Source: Mesobacillus jeotgali (GTDB taxonomy: Bacteria; Bacillota; Bacilli; Bacillales; Cytobacillaceae). Taken from it: 64,000 bases of DNA. Both the position numbers and the translations under genes were made by a program. Positions 26,618 through 35,611 of this stretch are shown piece by piece. The notes beneath the pieces are model-generated. The model saw only the letters and a list, made by a program, of their open reading frames with translations. It made no database searches and was not told the origin of the DNA. The stretch's first letter is position 1; the number at the start of each line of letters is the position of its first letter. The stretch is from the NCBI RefSeq assembly GCF_002874535.1, contig NZ_CP025025.1, positions 370,001-434,000 of the forward strand, given 5' to 3'.

Positions 26618-28669
26618 ATGGTCCCAGAAATGGAATCCATTACGATTGCCACTATACAGGAAAAAGGGATAGATTCTGTCGTTGACTGGTTTGATCGGCA
26701 TAAGCAATCCTTTTATGCACTGGGTTGGTTTTATCTTCAGAACCAGCAGCAAATGGAAGAGTTATTTTACCGGTCGATTTTAAAAGTGCATAAGGAATTG
26801 CCTCGATATAAAAGGGATACCTCATTCGAATTGTGGGTTACCTCGATTTTCATCGATAATTGCCGGGAGCTTTCCCAGGATGAAGTTTTACAGGCGTCAG
26901 AGGACTTTAAATCACATCAGGATTTATTTAAAGCACTCGATCAGCTTGAGGATGATGAAAAGGGAGCGATGATCCTTACATATGGAGCAGGGCTTTCCCA
27001 AGAGGAAGCTGCGCAAATTCTACGGGTTTCTTCGGATAAACTGAAAGAGCTTATGTTTTCCGGAGTAAAGTCGGTAAGAGAACAACTCGATGGGTCAACT
27101 TATAACGGTTGTAACGAATATCAGAATCACTACATTGATTATCTGGAAAAAACGATGGAACGGCCGGGAAAAATAGAGTTCGAGATGCATATCTACAATT
27201 GCCGGGAATGTCAGGATGATTTGGCTGCCTTTCAGGAAGTCACTTTGATGTTGCATCATGCTGAGTGGATGAAGGACATGCCAGTGCCGGAGCATTTTAT
27301 CGAGAACATTAAAGAGAGACTGACAGAAAAGGAGAGAGCAAGGCAGCAGAAGATCAAAAAGCGAAAGAAAGTCTCACTTATTTTTGCGAGTGTATTTGCC
27401 TTCGTGATCGGTATCGGCTTCTTTACTGGCACATTTGCCAATGTCTACTATGGTTGGACAGAGGAAGATGAGCAATTACGTACCTTCCTGCAAAATGACC
27501 TGGGACAAAGGCTCAATCTCGAAGCTGAAAGCGACGGTGTGAAAATTAAAATCAAGGGTGTCGTTGCTGATGATTATCAGACGCTTGTTTTTTATAAAAT
27601 CGAAGATACAAATGAGGATAAACAATATGTTATGTTTTCGGAAGATGGGGTTTTTATAGAAAACGAGAGTGAACTCATGAAACACGATACATATCCACGT
27701 CATTATCCTCCAGACCTAAAAGCGGAGATGAATAAAAAGGAAAAGAATGTGTTTTATGGAGTGATTGGACTGCGGCCGCTCGAGGATAATAGTGGTGTTC
27801 TTAAACTGAATATTGAAAGGATTCAGGAGCTGGCTCTCGACGATCAAGAGGCAAGTTGGGGATTTGGTTACAGGAGCAATGGCCTTAAAACAGGTGATTG
27901 GAAATTCGAAGTCCCGGTAACTAAGCAGCCTTCCGTCGTATATGAATTAAATGAACAAGCAAAAATCGAAGGAATCCCGATTCGCCTGGATAAATTGATC
28001 ATGGCCCCAACAGCAACGCTTTTGGAATATGGCCTTCCTATGGGAGAGATGGAAAAGAGAATTGATAGGATTCAATTTGGCAATCTAGAAGTGAACAATG
28101 TAAAAATGAAACCGGACCAATTTAGTGGTTATAACTATTTACAGCCTGAAGCCAATTGGCATAAATACCAAATGTATTATGATCCGTTTTATGGGGAAAA
28201 ACCGAAAGACATAGCAATTCAATTCCAATCAGCCTATTTTTCATTCGATGACAAAAAAAGCATCGATCTTGATTTTAACGAGTCATTTCCCCAGACGTTT
28301 GAATATGCGGGTAGTACCATCAGCATTGATAAAGTTGAAATTGGCCAGCCCACAATCCTTGTCATCAGCAACCATGAAGTCGAAAACCGGGAATTTGAAA
28401 GACTGCACCTCAATGTTGTAGGTGAAGATGAGTATGAACCAATTTCAATGGGGATGGACAGTGAGGGAGTGATCGTGGATAAGAATGGCGTTCAATACGA
28501 TATGAAATCACCCACCTTCGATTATGATAAAATTGAACAGCCACGCCATTTTATTACCGTTGATACCTTGATGTTGGATGGAAACAAAACCATTCCTAAA
28601 AGACTGGATATTTACGGATATAGCTCGATGAAATATTTGGATGATGTGGTGAAGATTTCGCTGGATTGA
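26618..28669 (+). CDS. Single-chain sigma factor / zinc-finger anti-sigma / DUF4179-like membrane protein
   Basis: 683 residues in one uninterrupted frame. Residues about 20-85 look like sigma-70 region 2 (ELFYRSILKVHKELPRYK). Residues about 105-158 look like region 4 (LSQEEAAQILRVSSDKLKELMFSGVKSVREQL). C165, H191, C195 and C198 form a C-x25-H-x3-C-x2-C zinc-binding anti-sigma motif. A basic segment and one membrane helix (about 251-271) follow, then about 410 external beta-rich residues of the DUF4179 kind. In B. subtilis the ECF sigma and its anti-sigma are separate neighbours; here they are fused. The ATG has AAAGGGGG upstream. A short membrane gene follows. The sigma part would be tethered unless cut free. 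Confidence 0.8.
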   Translation: MVPEMESITIATIQEKGIDSVVDWFDRHKQSFYALGWFYLQNQQQMEELFYRSILKVHKELPRYKRDTSFELWVTSIFIDNCRELSQDEVLQASEDFKSHQDLFKALDQLEDDEKGAMILTYGAGLSQEEAAQILRVSSDKLKELMFSGVKSVREQLDGSTYNGCNEYQNHYIDYLEKTMERPGKIEFEMHIYNCRECQDDLAAFQEVTLMLHHAEWMKDMPVPEHFIENIKERLTEKERARQQKIKKRKKVSLIFASVFAFVIGIGFFTGTFANVYYGWTEEDEQLRTFLQNDLGQRLNLEAESDGVKIKIKGVVADDYQTLVFYKIEDTNEDKQYVMFSEDGVFIENESELMKHDTYPRHYPPDLKAEMNKKEKNVFYGVIGLRPLEDNSGVLKLNIERIQELALDDQEASWGFGYRSNGLKTGDWKFEVPVTKQPSVVYELNEQAKIEGIPIRLDKLIMAPTATLLEYGLPMGEMEKRIDRIQFGNLEVNNVKMKPDQFSGYNYLQPEANWHKYQMYYDPFYGEKPKDIAIQFQSAYFSFDDKKSIDLDFNESFPQTFEYAGSTISIDKVEIGQPTILVISNHEVENREFERLHLNVVGEDEYEPISMGMDSEGVIVDKNGVQYDMKSPTFDYDKIEQPRHFITVDTLMLDGNKTIPKRLDIYGYSSMKYLDDVVKISLD

Positions 28670-28738
28670 TACGCGGTAATGGACAGCTAGCTTTTATTTC
28701 AAAAAAAATGTTCCTTTTTTTTACAGGGAGGCCAAAAT

Positions 28739-29005
28739 ATGAAGCTATTTATTCAGGCAGCAATTGGTTCGATTGCCATTCATGTAATCTATTTTGTTGG
28801 CATTCTTCTGACCGGCTACATAAAAACGATGAATTATACACCGGATATCGAAGGCTCATGGGAAAGTGTTGGTACGCTTCAGAATGAGGTGGCATTCGGC
28901 ATGACGGGTTCTCCGTTTTTTTTCCTTTTTACCTTTATCGGAGTGACTTTATTTTGCGAAATGGTAATCGTTTTATATAGAAAAGTTAAAGGAGCACAGG
29001 GATAA
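28739..29005 (+). CDS. Small two-helix membrane protein
   Basis: 88 residues with two hydrophobic helices (about 5-28 and 58-80) joined by a polar loop of 30 residues. GGGAGG precedes the ATG. It follows the sigma/anti-sigma fusion by 69 bp on the same strand and ends in a bidirectional terminator, so it may belong to the same transcript. Family not recognised. Confidence 0.65.
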   Translation: MKLFIQAAIGSIAIHVIYFVGILLTGYIKTMNYTPDIEGSWESVGTLQNEVAFGMTGSPFFFLFTFIGVTLFCEMVIVLYRKVKGAQG

Positions 29006-29023
29006 AAAGTCCTGTGCTCCTTT
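28988..29023. terminator. Bidirectional terminator
   Basis: AAAGGAGCACAGG ... CCTGTGCTCCTTT; A-rich left and T-rich right sides let it serve both the plus-strand gene and the converging AlkD-like gene. Confidence 0.8.
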
Positions 29024-29032
29024 AATCTGTCC

Positions 29033-29707
29033 TCACTTCTTGCCATTATGCTTCAAGGCTTCTCTTCGGCTTAAGTTTGAAAGAGGGAGGCTATTTGTAA
29101 TTTCGATGACTTTCTCAGGATTTTGCTTAGCGTATTCCCTTAAGGCCCAGCCGATTGCTTTGTTGATGAAAAATTCGTTTGTATGGCAGGTTCTTGAAAT
29201 AATATCCTCGAGCATCGCCACATCAGTTTTTTCTTTATAACCTAACTGGAATAAAATACAGGAACGGATCAGCCAGATGTTATCCGAGGCGATCCATCTG
29301 TCGATAATAGGCTGCCTGTGCTGCGAGAATTTTTCAAGATAGTATCCGAAATGCTTTTTCGCGATATGGTCGACTGTGTCCCACCAGGGCTTGGTCGTGA
29401 TGATGTGTTCCAGAAGCTGTAGATCATCCTCTGTGAACTGTTTTTTCATTAAATCTAACAGGTATAGCCCGCTGATCTGCATTTCTCGTTCTTCCAGCTC
29501 CCAAAGGGAAGTAATGACCTCGTGTAAATCTTCCTTTGCAAGGAGGCCATGAGTCTTCACATGCTGTTTGAAAACTTCCTGCATCTGCGGGGCTCTCAAA
29601 CCAATATATTCAAATTGATTCCGCATGTATTTAGACAGCCTTACTGCTTCCTCGCTATTCCGATGTTTTAACGCTTCTACATATAATGCTTCAACATAGT
29701 TGTTCAT
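29033..29707 (-). CDS. DNA alkylation repair protein, AlkD-like
   Basis: 224 residues, all helical HEAT-like. The family marks PWWDTVDHIAKK (about 107-118), NIWLIRSCILFQLGYK (about 143-158) and NEFFINKAIGWALREYAK (about 176-193) are in the expected order, with the tryptophan and aspartate residues that contact alkylated DNA. AlkD enzymes remove N3- and N7-alkylated bases. A GNAT gene lies upstream on the same strand, 40 bp away. Confidence 0.9.
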   Translation of the reverse strand: MNNYVEALYVEALKHRNSEEAVRLSKYMRNQFEYIGLRAPQMQEVFKQHVKTHGLLAKEDLHEVITSLWELEEREMQISGLYLLDLMKKQFTEDDLQLLEHIITTKPWWDTVDHIAKKHFGYYLEKFSQHRQPIIDRWIASDNIWLIRSCILFQLGYKEKTDVAMLEDIISRTCHTNEFFINKAIGWALREYAKQNPEKVIEITNSLPLSNLSRREALKHNGKK

Positions 29708-29747
29708 CAGATCCTCATCACCATTTCATTCAATTAAATTGCATTCT

Positions 29748-30308
29748 CTATTTTACATATAAATCTCTGAATTCATCTTCCAGAATACTCATTTTGATAC
29801 AGTCATGGTATTTGTGGTTGTAATAGAGATAATCTCGCTGAATTCCTTCCTGTTTGAATCCGAGCTTTTCGTACACATGGATGGCGCGTGGGTTGTAAGC
29901 AAAAACCTCGAGCTCGATCCGATGCATGTTCAAAATGCCAAATCCATAATCCAGCAAGAGTGGCATTGCTTCACTGCCATAACCTTTGCCTTGGTACTCA
30001 CTTTCTATGGCGATCCGAATGTTGCAATTCCGGTTGATTGGGTCAATATCCTGTAAGGCAATATCACCGATGACCTCATCTGTGTCCTTCAGGCAAATAA
30101 ACAGCAGGACAGTGGAGAAATCCTGAGACTTTCCTTCGATGTAGCGGTGCACGCCTTCCTTTGTAAAAGCGCGGGTCGTTCCAGTCAGCCTTCTTACCTC
30201 AGGGTCGAATAGTTGATGGAAATAGGTTTCTGTATCCTCCAGGCTGAGCGGCCTTAAATACACCCTGTCGCCAATAAGCAGCCTGACAGGCATTGTTTCA
30301 TTTTTCAT
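29748..30308 (-). CDS. GNAT N-acetyltransferase, RimJ/RimL type
   Basis: 186 residues. The start YLRPLSLEDTETYFH, the acetyl-CoA loop EYQGKGYGSEAM (about 119-130) and NMHRIELEVFAYNPRAIHVYEKLGFKQEG (about 143-171) are the standard RimJ/RimL-type order. It may acetylate a protein N-terminus or an antibiotic/metabolite. GGAGG precedes the ATG. It may be co-transcribed with the AlkD-like gene. Confidence 0.9.
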   Translation of the reverse strand: MKNETMPVRLLIGDRVYLRPLSLEDTETYFHQLFDPEVRRLTGTTRAFTKEGVHRYIEGKSQDFSTVLLFICLKDTDEVIGDIALQDIDPINRNCNIRIAIESEYQGKGYGSEAMPLLLDYGFGILNMHRIELEVFAYNPRAIHVYEKLGFKQEGIQRDYLYYNHKYHDCIKMSILEDEFRDLYVK

Positions 30309-30479
30309 ATGATAACCTCCGACTATTTTAATTAATAGTAATTTCTATAGAGAGCTCGTCAATTCCTTTTTTACCCATTACGTGCTCTTCTGTTTTTTCT
30401 TCAAAAAGAAGGTCGAGTAGGATAAGAGCTTTGAAAAGTCCATCAGTTGATAAAAAATTTCCGTTTTTGTTTCAGTCTA

Positions 30480-30513
30480 GGTCATAGTTTGTTAATAATT
30501 TGGTCATAACTTG
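30480..30513 (+). promoter_or_regulatory. Direct repeat, candidate regulator site
   Basis: GGTCATAGTTTG at 30480 and GGTCATAACTTG at 30502 form a direct repeat with exact 22-bp spacing, 47 bp upstream of the ABC permease gene. The spacing of two helical turns is typical of response regulator sites, but no such regulator is encoded nearby. Confidence 0.4.
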
Positions 30514-30559
30514 GGGTTAATCTTTTGCTTGTACCCAATTTGCCCAAAGGAGAGAAATT

Positions 30560-32026
30560 ATGAATTTTATTAAAAGATCATTTTTAAGTGTGAAAGCGAG
30601 GAAAGGGAAAAGTCTGCTGCAGGTTTTTGTGTTTTCCGTGATTTGCGTTCTGGTCCTGGCAGGTCTGTCAATCCAGACTGCGGCTAAAAAATCGAGCGAC
30701 CTGGCGCGTCAAAAGCTTGGAGCCGACGTCACGCTGCAGGTCGACATGGAAAAAATGCGCGAGAAGATGCAGGCCCAGCAATCAAATGGTGAACGCCGTA
30801 GATTCCAGCCAACCCCGATTCCGGCAGAAACAGCAGAAGAACTGACCTCATATGAACAAATCAAAGGCTATAATTTCTACTCTTCAACCACAGCTCTAGC
30901 TTCCAACTTTGAGCCAATCACAAACGAAGATACTGAAACAATCGAAAATAGCACCGACTCCTCAGCCGAAGGTGCTGGTGGAAGGATGCCAGGAGGAAAG
31001 TCTCAAGGCGACATCAGTCTTCAAGGTGTGTCCTTCACCGATTCCACAGCTGAGTTCATGGATGGAACGGCCTCTATAATTGATGGAGAACATATTACAG
31101 AAGAGGATCACGGGAAAAATGTCACCCTCATTGAACAAACTCTTGCAGAAGAAAATCAATTGAAAGTAGGCGACTCCATATCCATCACCAACCCAAGGGA
31201 TGAATCGATCGTCATGGAGCTCCAAATCAAAGGTATCTATAAAATGTCATCCACCGGTGCTGAACAAGGAATGGATATCACCGCCCTGATTCCTTATAAC
31301 AAGCTGTACGTACCGTTTACAGCTTCTGCGGCACTAAAAGGCAGTGAGTTTGAAGGAACGATTGACAGCGCGATTTACTATATCGACAATCCTGCAGACA
31401 TGGAAAGCTTTGTAGCCCAGGCGAGGGAGAAAAGCAGCATTGATTTTGAAACTTTTAAACTCGATGCGGATGACCAGCTGTATCAGCAAATGGTTGGTCC
31501 AATAGAGAATGTCGCAAGCTTTTCGAATAATATCGTTTATTTAGTATCCATAGCGGGTGCAATTATTTTGGGCTTGATCGTCATGATGTCGATCCGCGAA
31601 CGGAAATATGAGATGGGTGTTCTGTTGGCGATTGGAGAACGGCGCTGGAAGCTTGCTGGACAGTTTGTCGTTGAAATCCTGCTTGTTGCTGCCATTTCTC
31701 TCGGAATTGCCACTGTCAGCGGAAATGAAGTTGCCAAACAGGTAAGTGAACAGCTTTTAAAACAAGAGTTGCTATCAGCTGAGCAAGCCACTGCACCAGA
31801 ATCTTTCCGGGGGCGTGGCAACGGTTTTAGTGGCGGCATTCCGGGCATGTCGGATGGACAAACAATTCAAGCAGAAACGATTGAGGAACTCGATGTCAGT
31901 GTGACAGGAGATGACTTGACCTTGCTGGCATTGATTGGAATGCTGATTGCAATTATTTCTGCGCTACTGCCATCGTTAACGGTCTTACGTCTTCAGCCAA
32001 AAACAATCTTGAGCAGACAGGATTAA
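30560..32026 (+). CDS. ABC transporter permease, MacB/FtsX type
   Basis: 488 residues. One N-terminal helix (about 17-40), a large external MacB-like periplasmic domain (about 45-310), then three helices with the FtsX pattern (GLIVMMSIRERKYEMGVLLAIGERR, about 345-371). The external loop holds a Gly/Met/Pro-rich spacer (EGAGGRMPGGKSQG) and another near residue 420 (SFRGRGNGFSGGIPGMSDG). The ATPase gene follows 23 bp downstream. MacB-type systems work without moving the substrate through the membrane core; the ligand is unknown. Confidence 0.88.
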   Translation: MNFIKRSFLSVKARKGKSLLQVFVFSVICVLVLAGLSIQTAAKKSSDLARQKLGADVTLQVDMEKMREKMQAQQSNGERRRFQPTPIPAETAEELTSYEQIKGYNFYSSTTALASNFEPITNEDTETIENSTDSSAEGAGGRMPGGKSQGDISLQGVSFTDSTAEFMDGTASIIDGEHITEEDHGKNVTLIEQTLAEENQLKVGDSISITNPRDESIVMELQIKGIYKMSSTGAEQGMDITALIPYNKLYVPFTASAALKGSEFEGTIDSAIYYIDNPADMESFVAQAREKSSIDFETFKLDADDQLYQQMVGPIENVASFSNNIVYLVSIAGAIILGLIVMMSIRERKYEMGVLLAIGERRWKLAGQFVVEILLVAAISLGIATVSGNEVAKQVSEQLLKQELLSAEQATAPESFRGRGNGFSGGIPGMSDGQTIQAETIEELDVSVTGDDLTLLALIGMLIAIISALLPSLTVLRLQPKTILSRQD

Positions 32027-32049
32027 GCAATTTGAGGAGGATACGAAAA

Positions 32050-32739
32050 ATGAGCGCATTATTGGAATTTCAAAACATCAGCTATTGGTATAAACACGAA
32101 AATAAGAAGCAGGAAATCCTGAAAAATATTGATGTCAGCTTTGAAAGGGGGACTTTTTACACGATCACCGGTCCTTCAGGTTCTGGCAAGACGACATTCC
32201 TGGCTGTTGCAAGCGCATTGGATGTTCAAAAAGAAGGCACCATTTTGTATGAGGGAAGGGACATTAAGAAAATCGGTCTCACCAAGTTCCGCAACAAGTA
32301 TGTTTCCATCGTCTTTCAGTCATACAACCTGCTGCCATATATGACCGCCTTGCAAAATGTCACGACCGCAATGGAGATTACCGGAGCCAAACATAAAAAT
32401 AAAAAGGAATTTGCCTTGAGTATGCTTGAGCGGGTGGGAATTTCGGCACAGCAAGCGCACCAGAAGGTTTTAACCTTAAGCGGGGGCCAGCAACAGCGGG
32501 TCTCCATCGCCCGAGCCCTTTGCTGCGACACAGACTTGATCGTGGCAGATGAACCAACCGGCAATCTAGATGAAAACACAGCCCAGGAAATCGTGAATCT
32601 GCTAAAGGACTTAGCGCATAATGAAGGGAAATGTGTAATCGTAGTAACCCATGACCAAAATATTGCAAGCTCGTCCGATATAACGGTAAAACTGTCAAAA
32701 GGAAGCCTGACCATCACCCCAAGAAAAACAGGAGCATAG
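32050..32739 (+). CDS. ABC transporter ATP-binding protein, MacB type
   Basis: 229 residues. Walker [10 protein letters not shown] (about 37-45), Q-loop [11 protein letters not shown], signature [15 protein letters not shown] (about 140-154) and Walker [14 protein letters not shown] (about 161-173) are intact. It pairs with the preceding FtsX-type permease. The ATG at 32050 follows GAGGAGG; the longer frame from 32032 begins before this site. A terminator overlaps its end. Confidence 0.93.
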   Translation: MSALLEFQNISYWYKHENKKQEILKNIDVSFERGTFYTITGPSGSGKTTFLAVASALDVQKEGTILYEGRDIKKIGLTKFRNKYVSIVFQSYNLLPYMTALQNVTTAMEITGAKHKNKKEFALSMLERVGISAQQAHQKVLTLSGGQQQRVSIARALCCDTDLIVADEPTGNLDENTAQEIVNLLKDLAHNEGKCVIVVTHDQNIASSSDITVKLSKGSLTITPRKTGA

Positions 32740-32765
32740 GTACGAACCCTATGCTTCCGTTTTCT
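32730..32765 (+). terminator. Terminator of the AAGCATAGG family
   Basis: GGAGCATAGG-TACGAA-CCTATGCTTCC followed by GTTTTCT. The left arm includes the TAG stop of the ATPase gene. Confidence 0.75.
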
Positions 32766-32873
32766 ATATAGAATCACAACTTCTAAAAAGAAGGTTTTTA
32801 ATTTATAGAGTCGAAATTAATGTTATATATATTGGCCGTATGCTGGATGGTCAGCGGGTTGAGGGGATAGAGG

Positions 32874-33312
32874 ATGTTGAAGGGGATAGATAAATCTTTT
32901 TTAGGCTGGGGCATTTCTTTGGTTATTTTTCTGGTTATTATGGTTGTGGATCAAACGGTGTATATTGGTGTTTGGCCATCGACTCTGCCAGTTATACTCC
33001 TCGTCACAAATGCCCTTTATTTTAAAGCGGATGTAAAGGGGAAAAGGAGAGTGCCGTATTGGGTCTTTGTCATGCTGTTTCTAACGATTCTATATTTCTC
33101 CATTCCTCGATTCACCTATAATCAGGCGAAGGAAATCGTCGTGGAGAAGTATGAAATTTATAAACGAAAAAGAGCAGATCATACCTGTGATGGATTCGGG
33201 ATTTCATCCCTTCGCATATACACACTTCTATTCGTTTAAGGTAAAATCAGGGGACGCAGAGCAGCGGGTCATGGTGAACCCGGATACGGGAGAGATCATC
33301 GTACTGAGGTAA
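32874..33312 (+). pseudogene. Frameshifted membrane/PepSY-like gene
   Basis: The first frame (32874-33239) codes for three helices and reads to about residue 98 (AKEIVVEKYEIYKRK), then ends in unlikely sequence. In the +1 frame the protein continues EQIIPVMDSGFHPFAYTHFYSFKV-KSGDAEQRVMVNPDTGEIIVLR to a TAA at 33312. The C-terminal part looks like a PepSY/YpmB-type unit (VNPDTGEI). The change of frame falls at an A run (GAAAAAG, 33166-33172), so one extra A explains it. It may be a true mutation, phase variation or a sequencing error. A terminator follows the second stop. Confidence 0.7.
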
Positions 33313-33321
33313 TTTAGCTAA

Positions 33322-33349
33322 AGAAAAAACCACTCAAAGTGGTTTTTTT
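33322..33349. terminator. Bidirectional terminator
   Basis: AAAAAACCACT-CAA-AGTGGTTTTTT; it lies between the frameshifted gene and the converging 52-residue gene. Confidence 0.85.
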
Positions 33350-33506
33350 AATCGCGCATGGATCCTGCCTCTCGGGAAGTCATCGCACCTTGCCCAGCAG
33401 CTACATCTTTTTGGATTTGCTGTTTTACTTGTCCCGCATCTGTTCCTGAATATCCAGGCTGCATAACAGAACCTTTATTTCCTTTGAAATTGGAATCCTT
33501 CTGCAT
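33348..33506 (-). CDS. Small hydrophilic protein, 52 residues
   Basis: An ATG at 33506 preceded by TAAGGAGGA at ideal distance, ending at a TAA that touches a terminator. The product (MQKDSNFKGNKGSVMQPGYS, then GTDAGQVKQQIQKDVAAGQG and a short tail) is polar, Gly/Gln-rich and lacks Cys and Trp. This composition is like that of small spore or stress proteins of Bacillaceae, but I cannot name a family. Ribosome binding site, terminator and length make a real gene likely. Confidence 0.65.
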   Translation of the reverse strand: MQKDSNFKGNKGSVMQPGYSGTDAGQVKQQIQKDVAAGQGAMTSREAGSMRD

Positions 33507-33707
33507 ATAAATCCTCCTTAGGTTTTGTTTTTATTATTTACAAGAAGTTCTTAAGTAACCATAATGATCTGACCTTCATCTCAGTTGATTTTTAGAAAAA
33601 ATAACAATTTTATCTATTATTTGTAAACAACTTCTATATAATGTATTTAGATATAAGCACTGCAATTTCGTGGTGCTTTATATATTCGTTAAATTTGGGG
33701 GAGAGAC

Positions 33708-34181
33708 ATGATGTCTAATGAGCATGAGGTGTCATTGGATAAAGCTGTAGAAAGAAAGCCAAAAGTGAAAGTAGAAAGGAAAGAAGGGGAACCTACTGCA
33801 GCATTCAAGGGGGCTTCCTGGGGAGCTCTGTTAGTGGGTGTTTCCGCTTATCTGATTGGTTTGTTCAACGCAGCGATGGAACTGAACGAAAAGGGCTATT
33901 ATTTTGCCGTATTGGTATTCGGTCTCTATGCAGCGGTATCTTTACAAAAGGCAGTGAGAGATAGGGAGGAAGACATACCAGTTACGAATATTTATTATGG
34001 CATCAGCTGGTTTGCGCTTATCGTATCTATTTCGTTAATGGCGATCGGTCTATACAATGCAGGAAGTATTGTTTTAAGTGAAAAAGGCTTCTATGGTATG
34101 TCATTTGTCCTTAGTATCTTTGCAGCAATAACCGTTCAGAAAAATATTAGAGATACACAGAGAGCAAAAGAAAGAGATTGA
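33708..34181 (+). CDS. YiaA/YiaB-family membrane protein
   Basis: 157 residues. After a Lys/Glu-rich N-terminus of about 30 residues there are two copies of the YiaAB two-helix unit: SWGALLVGVSAYLIGLFNAAMELNEKGYYFAVLVFGLYAAVSLQKAVRD (about 36-85), then SWFALIVSISLMAIGLYNAGSIVLSEKGFYGMSFVLSIFAAITVQKNIRD (about 100-149). The protein is an integral membrane protein of unknown role. A TATAAT box is at 33637, and GGGGGAG precedes the tandem ATG start. Confidence 0.85.
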   Translation: MMSNEHEVSLDKAVERKPKVKVERKEGEPTAAFKGASWGALLVGVSAYLIGLFNAAMELNEKGYYFAVLVFGLYAAVSLQKAVRDREEDIPVTNIYYGISWFALIVSISLMAIGLYNAGSIVLSEKGFYGMSFVLSIFAAITVQKNIRDTQRAKERD

Positions 34182-34239
34182 GAAGTGGGACACTGTAGGA
34201 TTTACGAACTTAAGCGATAAAAACACACATTAGTGATCA

Positions 34240-34284
34240 ACACAGGGACGGTTCCATCACAGGAATCGTCCCTGTAGTCTTTTT
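34240..34284 (+). terminator. Intrinsic terminator with GGGACGGTTCC arms
   Basis: ACAGGGACGGTTCC ... GGAATCGTCCCTGT followed by AGTCTTTTT. The arm sequence belongs to the scattered GGGACGGTTC repeat family. Confidence 0.85.
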
Positions 34285-34286
34285 AA

Positions 34287-35297
34287 TCATAATCTATCTT
34301 CAATTGCCTTCATGATATCGAATGCTCCGCTTGATTTGTTGGAGCAAACTACGGCAATGGCTTGCGAAGCTGGATAATAGGCAGAATGGAAGCTGACTCC
34401 TGGGTCATAGCCCATCACATGGTATTTCAGAATGTGGTCGTCCTGTTTCTTAATCCAGACACCGTATCCGTAATAGCCTGTTTCATTAACTTGGGCGTGG
34501 GAAGTCAGTAGTTTGTGCAAGGTCTCTTCACTTAGTAAAAGTTGACCAAAAAGCGCCTTCCACAGTTTGCTCATGTCTTCTACTGTGACGTACGCTCCTC
34601 CGTCAGAACCGCCTTTTACCGGCAGTGAGTAGATATTGGTTTTCCAACTCCCATCAGGAAGGTCGATATAGCCAATAGCTGTGTTCGATGGAAGAGCATC
34701 AAAGGAGAAATAACCAGAATCCATCATTCCTGCTTTTTTGAAAATATTTTCTTGTACATACTCAGTGAATTCCGTCCCGGAGGCTTGCTCCACAATCAAG
34801 CCCAACAAAATGTAGCCTGCATTATTGTAGTGAAACGCTTCCCCTGGAGTGGATTTCATCTGCTCATTCTGGAACATTGGCAGGAAATCCTTAAGGCTCC
34901 TGATGTGATACATCGGCCTCTTAATCCATAACTCCTCAAAATCATCCATGACATCTTCGTCGAAGTAATCAGGTATACCTGAAGTATGAGTAAGCAAATG
35001 ATGGATCGTGATTCCTTCACTGAAACTAGGAAATTCTATATCAAGACAATCTTTCAATCTTGTATCAAAGCTTAGCCTGCCTTCCTCCACCAGCTGACAA
35101 ATGGCGATCGCTGTGAAAAGCTTACAGCCAGAAGCGATTCCGAAACGGGTTCCCTGGTTGTTTTTTAATAGGTCAGTCCGATTGGCATAGCCAAAGTTTG
35201 CGGTTTCGGCATGGCCGTCCCCATTCAAAAGCATGACAGCTCCTGAAAAATTAACCTTGGACTGAAGCTCATCAATGACTTTTTCTAAGTTTTTCAT
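34287..35297 (-). CDS. Serine hydrolase of the beta-lactamase/PBP4* family
   Basis: 336 residues. The catalytic SxxK motif is S56-GCK-59 (usually S-x-x-K after GS), the YxN motif is in AFHYNNAGYILLGL, and the family marks HHLLTHTSGIPDYF and GGSDGGAYVTVEDMSKLW are present. No signal peptide is seen, so it is probably cytoplasmic or an esterase-like member. The ATG at 35297 follows AGGGGGA; the longer frame to 35468 has no site and covers a non-coding leader. The exact substrate is unknown. Confidence 0.88.
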   Translation of the reverse strand: MKNLEKVIDELQSKVNFSGAVMLLNGDGHAETANFGYANRTDLLKNNQGTRFGIASGCKLFTAIAICQLVEEGRLSFDTRLKDCLDIEFPSFSEGITIHHLLTHTSGIPDYFDEDVMDDFEELWIKRPMYHIRSLKDFLPMFQNEQMKSTPGEAFHYNNAGYILLGLIVEQASGTEFTEYVQENIFKKAGMMDSGYFSFDALPSNTAIGYIDLPDGSWKTNIYSLPVKGGSDGGAYVTVEDMSKLWKALFGQLLLSEETLHKLLTSHAQVNETGYYGYGVWIKKQDDHILKYHVMGYDPGVSFHSAYYPASQAIAVVCSNKSSGAFDIMKAIEDRL

Positions 35298-35611
35298 TAT
35301 TATCCCCCTAACCATCTCTACTGTAAGGTTAACATTGGAAGATTTTAAAATATAGTAAAATATAACAATTAGGGAAATGGGAGGACTAGCTTTATCATGC
35401 TGGGAGCAGGGGTAATCTTCTATCTGGTAAAATGAAGAAAAGAACGAACAGTTGGAAGCAGGGGCCACTTATTGTTCCAAAAAGAATTGAGGACAGAAGT
35501 ATGGTCCGTCTCTAATGCTTCTATTCCACTTTATCCTGCAAAAGCTGTACGTGAATTGTCGGGTGGGATGGTTTTGGTCCTGTTATTGTTAACGTAGAAG
35601 GAGGTCGTTGT

